Shown piece after piece: positions 59,210 to 64,000 of a stretch of 64,000 nt of DNA. The notes under the pieces are model-generated. The model saw nothing but the letters and a program-made list of their open reading frames with translations. It was not told the origin of the DNA and did not search any database. Positions within the stretch are counted from its first letter, which is position 1; each line of letters begins with the position of its first letter. A program made the position numbers and the translations under genes. The stretch is from Seiridium cupressi (taxonomy: Eukaryota > Ascomycota > Sordariomycetes > Amphisphaeriales > Sporocadaceae), in assembly GCA_036674765.1 (NCBI GenBank), contig JARVKI010000038.1:124001-188000 (forward strand), written 5' to 3'.

Positions 59210-60745
59210 GGCAGAATGTTGATTGCAGGCTTGACTGGGATTGGAGCTGTGTAACGGAAAGGTTACGACGACGGAGAAGCTTCCAGGCTGATGTGGGATG
59301 GCAACTTCACGATAATTTGAAATGATTTTGCACTAGTGGAACCGGTGTGATTGTTCAGCATTGACTTTGTTGTTAAACTTGCCAACTCCCCTGCCCAAAA
59401 CCTTTACCACAGCATTAGCTTATCGCTTGTGGCAGGAGAATTGACCATCTCAATGGTCTCGCCATATAAACTTGTCGTGTGCGTCAATGAAATAATATTC
59501 CCGGGCAGTAGATATTATTTTCTTGAACTATACCCAAAACGTGGGTCTGCTGTGGACTCTTAGGTCCGGCATTGAGGCTTCCGAATTCTGTTGCTTCAGG
59601 ATGAGCAGGTATCAGTTCACCTAAAGAGAAATGGAAGGAACAACGAGTGATTGACTAACGATCCTTTGGCAAGTCCGCCGCCGGCCTCACCTCTAGGCAT
59701 CTAGTAGACATCAGAGTCCATTGTCTCTCTTGATGTAGCCCTATGGTTGTCATCGTCTAACAACAGGTGAGAAGTTCTGCATTGTCGAGTTTTATCAACG
59801 GTGAATTACCGTACGTTATTGAGCAGGCAATTACCGAACACTTATTTGCGTCACCCTTTAAGCTGAAAAGCAATTTTAATATTTATACTTTCCTGATGGG
59901 TCATTCAATGCCCTTCTTAAACGGGACGCAGTGCCATCATCTTAAACTTGAAGTAACAGTGTGGGCTGAGTGATATGTTAGTAAAAAAGAGCCAAGTTCA
60001 AGGTCACCACAGTATTCGCATATAATTATTGCATTGATAGGAATTAACTAGGTAACTATTGGGTCGTATCGCTACTTGCTTCGATTGTTTAATTAGAGAC
60101 CGCAAATGAAAGAAATAATAATAATTTTTATAGAGCAGGACAAGACTGTAGGCAGACAAATGATCACTGAAAATGTTGGGCGTCTGACAGAGCTGTACCT
60201 CGTGCTCACCAGCATCAGTTGCGACCACGAATGAACAATTGAACCATGTACAAACGTTCGTCTGGCAACAACAGTAACCAGGATCTGCTAAATATTAGGG
60301 TTTGGGCTCCCAGCGGTATGTGATTGTTGTTTTTGTAACTTGACAGGTCAAGATGATGGTAATTGTGCGATCACAATCGTACTCTTTACACAACCCCAAA
60401 AGTCAGCCTGGCTTAGCAAGTCCTTGTCACCCGACGAAAATATAGTAAGCATCATCATGATTCCAGTAACATTCAAACTCCGGCAACGATGGACGGCATA
60501 ACAAAGTGCAATTCATCATGCACATGACCATCCATATACCGTGCTGTTGTGCTGTTACACCAATAATTTATAGTGTCGCAGGTGGTCATGTGATCCGGGT
60601 GGCGTATCGTCCCAGTTCAATGCCTTCCGATTTTAGGCTATTGGGATATACCTTCGTTCACCCACGCTCCCCGGACGCTCCTGTCACAAGAAATAAAATC
60701 CTCTGCCGAAGCTCTTACTAGGTCGTTCAGCAACACAACACTGAA
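59210..60745. other. Intergenic, no gene seen
   Basis: 1.5 kb upstream of both protein B (minus) and the monooxygenase (plus); AT-rich around 59860-60150. No RNA gene or repeat recognised. Confidence 0.5.
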
Positions 60746-62011
60746 ATGGAGGGAAACTTAGGCCATTTTCAGGTCGCCATTATTGGTGCTGGCATGGCTG
60801 GCCTTGGGGCAGCACTCGTACTCGCTAGGGCCGGCCACAAAGTCAACGTGTTTGAGGCAGACGAAGGGCTAAATGAGACAGGAGGAGGCCTACAGCTGTC
60901 ACCGAATTGTACCAGAATCTTGGACGATTATGGCGTCGCAGATGAACTGTCTCCCGATGCAATGCATCTTGATGCCATCAAGTTTCGACGCTACGCCACA
61001 GGCGAGATCATCGGACAAACCAACCTACGGCCGCAAATGGTCGAGAAGTATGGATTTCCTTACTGGCTGGTACGGCGTGCGGACTTGCAGCAAGTCCTGT
61101 ACGATGGGGCATTCTGTGCAGGGGCTGAGATCGACTTCAACCAGGTGATGTCCTCGATTGACGAAAAAGCAGGTCGACCAAGACTTGTCTTCACAGATGG
61201 GAAAACATTCGAAGCAGACATCATTATCGGCGCCGATGGGGTCAGAAGCAAGTGTCGAAAGTCAATATTCCCAGACTCCGTTCTGGACCCCATCCCTACG
61301 GACTCCTGCGCCTACCGAGCTGTAATTGATGCAGAAGAGGTTCGGAGAAACCCAAAAACAGGTCACTTATTGGCAACCACCGATAGCAATGCCTGGCTTG
61401 GACCGCGTCGACAGTTGCTTGGATATCCGATACGGGGTGGCAAAGACTTCAGCATTGTCGGCATCCACCTTGGGCGTGTAGCAGATCCAGGTAAATCAAG
61501 TGAGATGGTCGAGGACCTTGAAGGAATGCGTCGGGATTTTGACGACTTTGATCCTGTTGTGAGTCAGTTGCTGAACATGGTCAGCTCAGCCCAGCGGTGG
61601 CAACTTCAGAACGTGCCACCATTGAAGAAATGGACGTCCCAATCCGGCAGATGTGTCCTGATTGGTGATGCTGCTCATGCAATGGTCCCCTTTCTAGCAC
61701 AAGGCGCTTCTAGTGCTATTGAAGACGGCGCAGTGCTGGCAGCATGTCTTGATGTATGCACTTCGAGGAGTGATATCCCTACAGTGCTTCAACGTTTCGA
61801 GAGCATTCGCCAAGAGAGGATCGCCGAGCTGAGGAGGGGCGCATTATATAATGAGAGGATGCTCCACCTGCCGGACAGTGAAGAGCAAATGGAAAGAGAT
61901 CGGACAATGCAGTCAGTAGAGGGCCGATCATGTTCCAACCTATGGTCAAATCCTGCATTCTCGCAATGGCTCTTCGGGTACCGCACGAGTGAAGCAGTCA
62001 ACAATGGATAA
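60746..62011 (+). CDS. FAD-dependent monooxygenase, salicylate hydroxylase type
   Basis: Single exon of 421 residues. Group A flavoprotein hydroxylase with the three expected FAD/NAD(P)H motifs: dinucleotide-binding IIGAGMAGLGAALVLARAG (residues 12-30, GxGxxG), the DG motif in IIGADGVRSKCR, and the GD motif in CVLIGDAAHAMVP that contacts the FAD ribityl chain. Such enzymes hydroxylate aromatic rings such as salicylate or are tailoring steps in secondary metabolism. No biosynthetic partner is visible nearby, so catabolic use is as likely. No membrane anchor is obvious, though the protein ends in a hydrophobic/aromatic patch (FSQWLFGY). It stands alone between AT-rich spacers. Confidence 0.92.
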   Translation: MEGNLGHFQVAIIGAGMAGLGAALVLARAGHKVNVFEADEGLNETGGGLQLSPNCTRILDDYGVADELSPDAMHLDAIKFRRYATGEIIGQTNLRPQMVEKYGFPYWLVRRADLQQVLYDGAFCAGAEIDFNQVMSSIDEKAGRPRLVFTDGKTFEADIIIGADGVRSKCRKSIFPDSVLDPIPTDSCAYRAVIDAEEVRRNPKTGHLLATTDSNAWLGPRRQLLGYPIRGGKDFSIVGIHLGRVADPGKSSEMVEDLEGMRRDFDDFDPVVSQLLNMVSSAQRWQLQNVPPLKKWTSQSGRCVLIGDAAHAMVPFLAQGASSAIEDGAVLAACLDVCTSRSDIPTVLQRFESIRQERIAELRRGALYNERMLHLPDSEEQMERDRTMQSVEGRSCSNLWSNPAFSQWLFGYRTSEAVNNG

Positions 62012-62836
62012 GCGACATTCATCGACCAACTAGTGCACAAAGCAAGTACCGCGATTTGTCTTGCATCGACTACTTGACCAGACAGGATAGAGGCACTCAT
62101 TTGCTTTATCTGGGCCTGTCCGCTGCGCCACGGATGACATCTCCGGATGTATCATTTCTAATTGTCCCAACGGTCTGGTCAGCAGGTGTAACATCTGCCG
62201 TTGTCTGCCTATCACGTACAGGATTGCGCGACACATGATTGGCTGGCGGCGACTACGCGATCAGTTCAGGTTAGACCAGAAATCCTGCTGGCGACTGTGA
62301 TGCTAGGATTGATGAACTCGACGCAACGATTCGAGGAAGACTGGAGGCTAGATTTTCCCATCGTACCAAGATCGAGGGGCTCGATGAACTGAAAACGACG
62401 GGAAATTATGGGCATGCCGGGTCGATGTTCCCTCCTCTGCCGAGTCCCTGCCTTCTCCACGTTTCCCCCTTGTGAAACACTAGACCAACCCTTTTGACTA
62501 ACGGTCAACTTTCCACATTCTCTGGGCATCCATGATCCTGCAGGGGAGACACTCTAATTCAGAATTAAACTACCCGTGCAACACGAGAATTAGACTCATC
62601 ATACAGCGTGGGCACTGTAATTCAGACAGGAGCACAATGTTAGCGCCCACCTCGACCAGACACACTATCCGCACCCAAGGCGAGTTCCGATGCCTTATAA
62701 ATAAACTTAAACATTAAGATGCCCTTGACATGTAGATCTCTCGCTTTTGGATAATCATCCGTCTTTCTTTTCGCTCTTCGTTCCAATTCGTCAAGTTCTT
62801 GTGCGGGTCATAAGATCCGACGTCCTCTCTTTCAAT
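62012..62836. promoter_or_regulatory. Intergenic; promoter of secreted-protein gene
   Basis: 825 bp with no supported coding region. A clear TATA box lies at 62696-62703, 134 bp upstream of the next ATG, and the sequence after it is a pyrimidine-rich leader. Confidence 0.5.
62696..62703 (+). promoter_or_regulatory. TATA box
   Basis: TATAAATA followed by CT-rich leader, positioned well for the gene at 62837. Strong TATA boxes are typical of regulated, highly expressed fungal genes. Confidence 0.6.
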
Positions 62837-64000
62837 ATGCTGTTCCGCTCGATCGCAGCGCTTTCGTGCGCACTTGCAACTACATTCGCTCAGGGCCTCA
62901 GTGAGAGCTCTTTGGAAAAATTCACTGACTCCTTGACCTTGGACTATTCTTTCAGCCCCGTCAAGGAGTCTTACTGGACCGGCTTCCCTCACCATCGCCG
63001 AACCCCATTTGCCGTTTCGCCTGACGGCAAGTCGGCGTATCTTGCCTACCTCGACTCAAGCGAGACCGATGTTCATATCCAACAGGTCGACCCCTCGACC
63101 TTTGCCGCTGTCGGCACCGCCGTCACTGTGACCGGTGGTAAGGAGGCTGGAGGTCTCGTTGCTCACGATGATGGCTTCGCGCTTCTCACCAACGAGGCTC
63201 TGCCTTCTGGTACAACCGATGCGCCCGCTGATAGCACTCCGGTCCCTGTTTTATATCGGTTCACAAATGGCGAGCAAACTTTCAAGACCTTCCTTGGCGG
63301 TCCCGGTGTTGATACCGATTTTGGCCTCGCCGCTTCTCCTGACTTGAACGGTGATCTGGTATACTCCGAGGCGGCCGGCATGTATGGTGCCTACTTCGTC
63401 ATCACTGCGTAAGTTATCCATATATGACAACCCGAAGCCTTATCCTACTAATCAAATACATGTAGTTACACGGGCGATGCCTCTGGCCACTATGGCGACA
63501 GCGTCAAGTACGTCACCGATGATGGTACACTTACTACTATCTCCGGCGCGTCGAGCTCATGGGGCTGCTCGCACAACACTGGTATCGCCTTCGAGGCCGC
63601 TGATGCTGCACCTTTTGCCAGTGTCTGCGCCGAAGATCAGGGTGATATCTGGCTCAACACCGCCACGCAAGGCATGAGTGGTGTCAAGATCTCCAACGAG
63701 AATACCACGAATGGGGCCAGCGGCGAGTCCTTGGGCGGTATGAGTGGTTCCTACAGTGGATTGGCACGACTGGTAGATAGTGATGCCTACGTTTTCGCTT
63801 GGGTCTCCCGAGGTGCCGTCGACCTTGTCGAGAACGAGTGGATGGGCAGTGGCTATACCCAGTGCTCCAACCGCACCAATGGCCGCAACGTCGCTATCGC
63901 TCAATTCACCGACAAGAACACTCTGGTCGGCGACCAAGCATCATCCGTCGTTGGTGCTACTGATGGTGACTCTCAGGTTAACTGGATCACTTCGGGTACC
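62837..64000 (+). CDS. Secreted propeller-like protein, truncated by window end
   Basis: Exon 1 is 62837-63408; after a 57 nt intron exon 2 runs from 63466 past the window edge, so at least 368 residues are visible. The ATG at 62837 gives a signal peptide (MLFRSIAALSCALATTFAQ). The mature part has repeated beta-strand units such as PFAVSPDGKSAYLAYLDSS, VHIQQVDPSTF and YRFTNGEQTF, suggesting a beta-propeller, and C-terminal conserved-looking WGCSHNTGIAF and CAEDQGDIWL. I do not recognise a named family; similar fungal proteins are annotated as hypothetical secreted proteins. NxT sites support secretion. The strong TATA element upstream suggests high regulated expression. Confidence 0.8.

Noticed and set aside
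1..64000. CRISPR arrays, bacterial operons, rRNA genes or viral integrations
   Set aside because: No repeat-spacer pattern, rRNA signature or viral coding region was seen; the window is ordinary fungal nuclear DNA apart from the points listed.

Overview
The window is nuclear DNA from a filamentous ascomycete (Pezizomycotina, most likely a Sordariomycete). Most genes carry 50-100 nt introns with GTRNGT donors, CTRAY branch sites and YAG acceptors. The family mix is also fungal: a Zn2Cys6 regulator, a LaeA-type methyltransferase, a CE1 esterase, Gid4, fungal tRNA ligase and TRP4. Gene models below were built by hand; for almost every multi-exon gene the intron phases close exactly to a full reading frame.

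Layout. 1-7.1 kb: a GCKIII protein kinase and a LaeA-like methyltransferase. 8.1-21.5 kb: a carbohydrate-use block made of a secreted CE1 esterase, a GH27 alpha-galactosidase, a Zn2Cys6 regulator divergent from an MFS sugar transporter, and a Gfo/Idh/MocA oxidoreductase. An interrupted tRNA-Ala gene lies in the 3.3 kb gap between the esterase and the galactosidase. 21.5-26 kb: gene-poor, partly AT-rich DNA with one small orphan gene. 26-54.3 kb: a dense housekeeping segment with a nucleotidyltransferase-fold protein, TRAPPC12-like, beta-COP, Mago nashi, Gid4, Trm11, Rpp40, an ankyrin protein, TRP4, a C2H2-like protein, tRNA ligase Trl1, mitochondrial uL10 and a DUF4870 membrane protein. 54.6-59.2 kb: two orphan coiled-coil genes that look like diverged paralogues. 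60.7-64 kb: an FAD monooxygenase and the start of a secreted propeller-like protein cut by the window edge.

How genes fit together. The sugar block reads as a catabolic cluster: extracellular deacetylation and galactose release, uptake, a local regulator and an oxidoreductase. The housekeeping segment is rich in RNA-maturation genes (Trm11, Rpp40, Trl1, Mago), and Trm11 and Rpp40 share one 375 bp promoter. The most unusual points are an 84-codon in-frame RG-rich extension beyond the Trl1 stop codon, the tRNA-Ala gene with both an anticodon-loop intron and a 49 nt D-loop insertion, and the pair of coiled-coil orphans.
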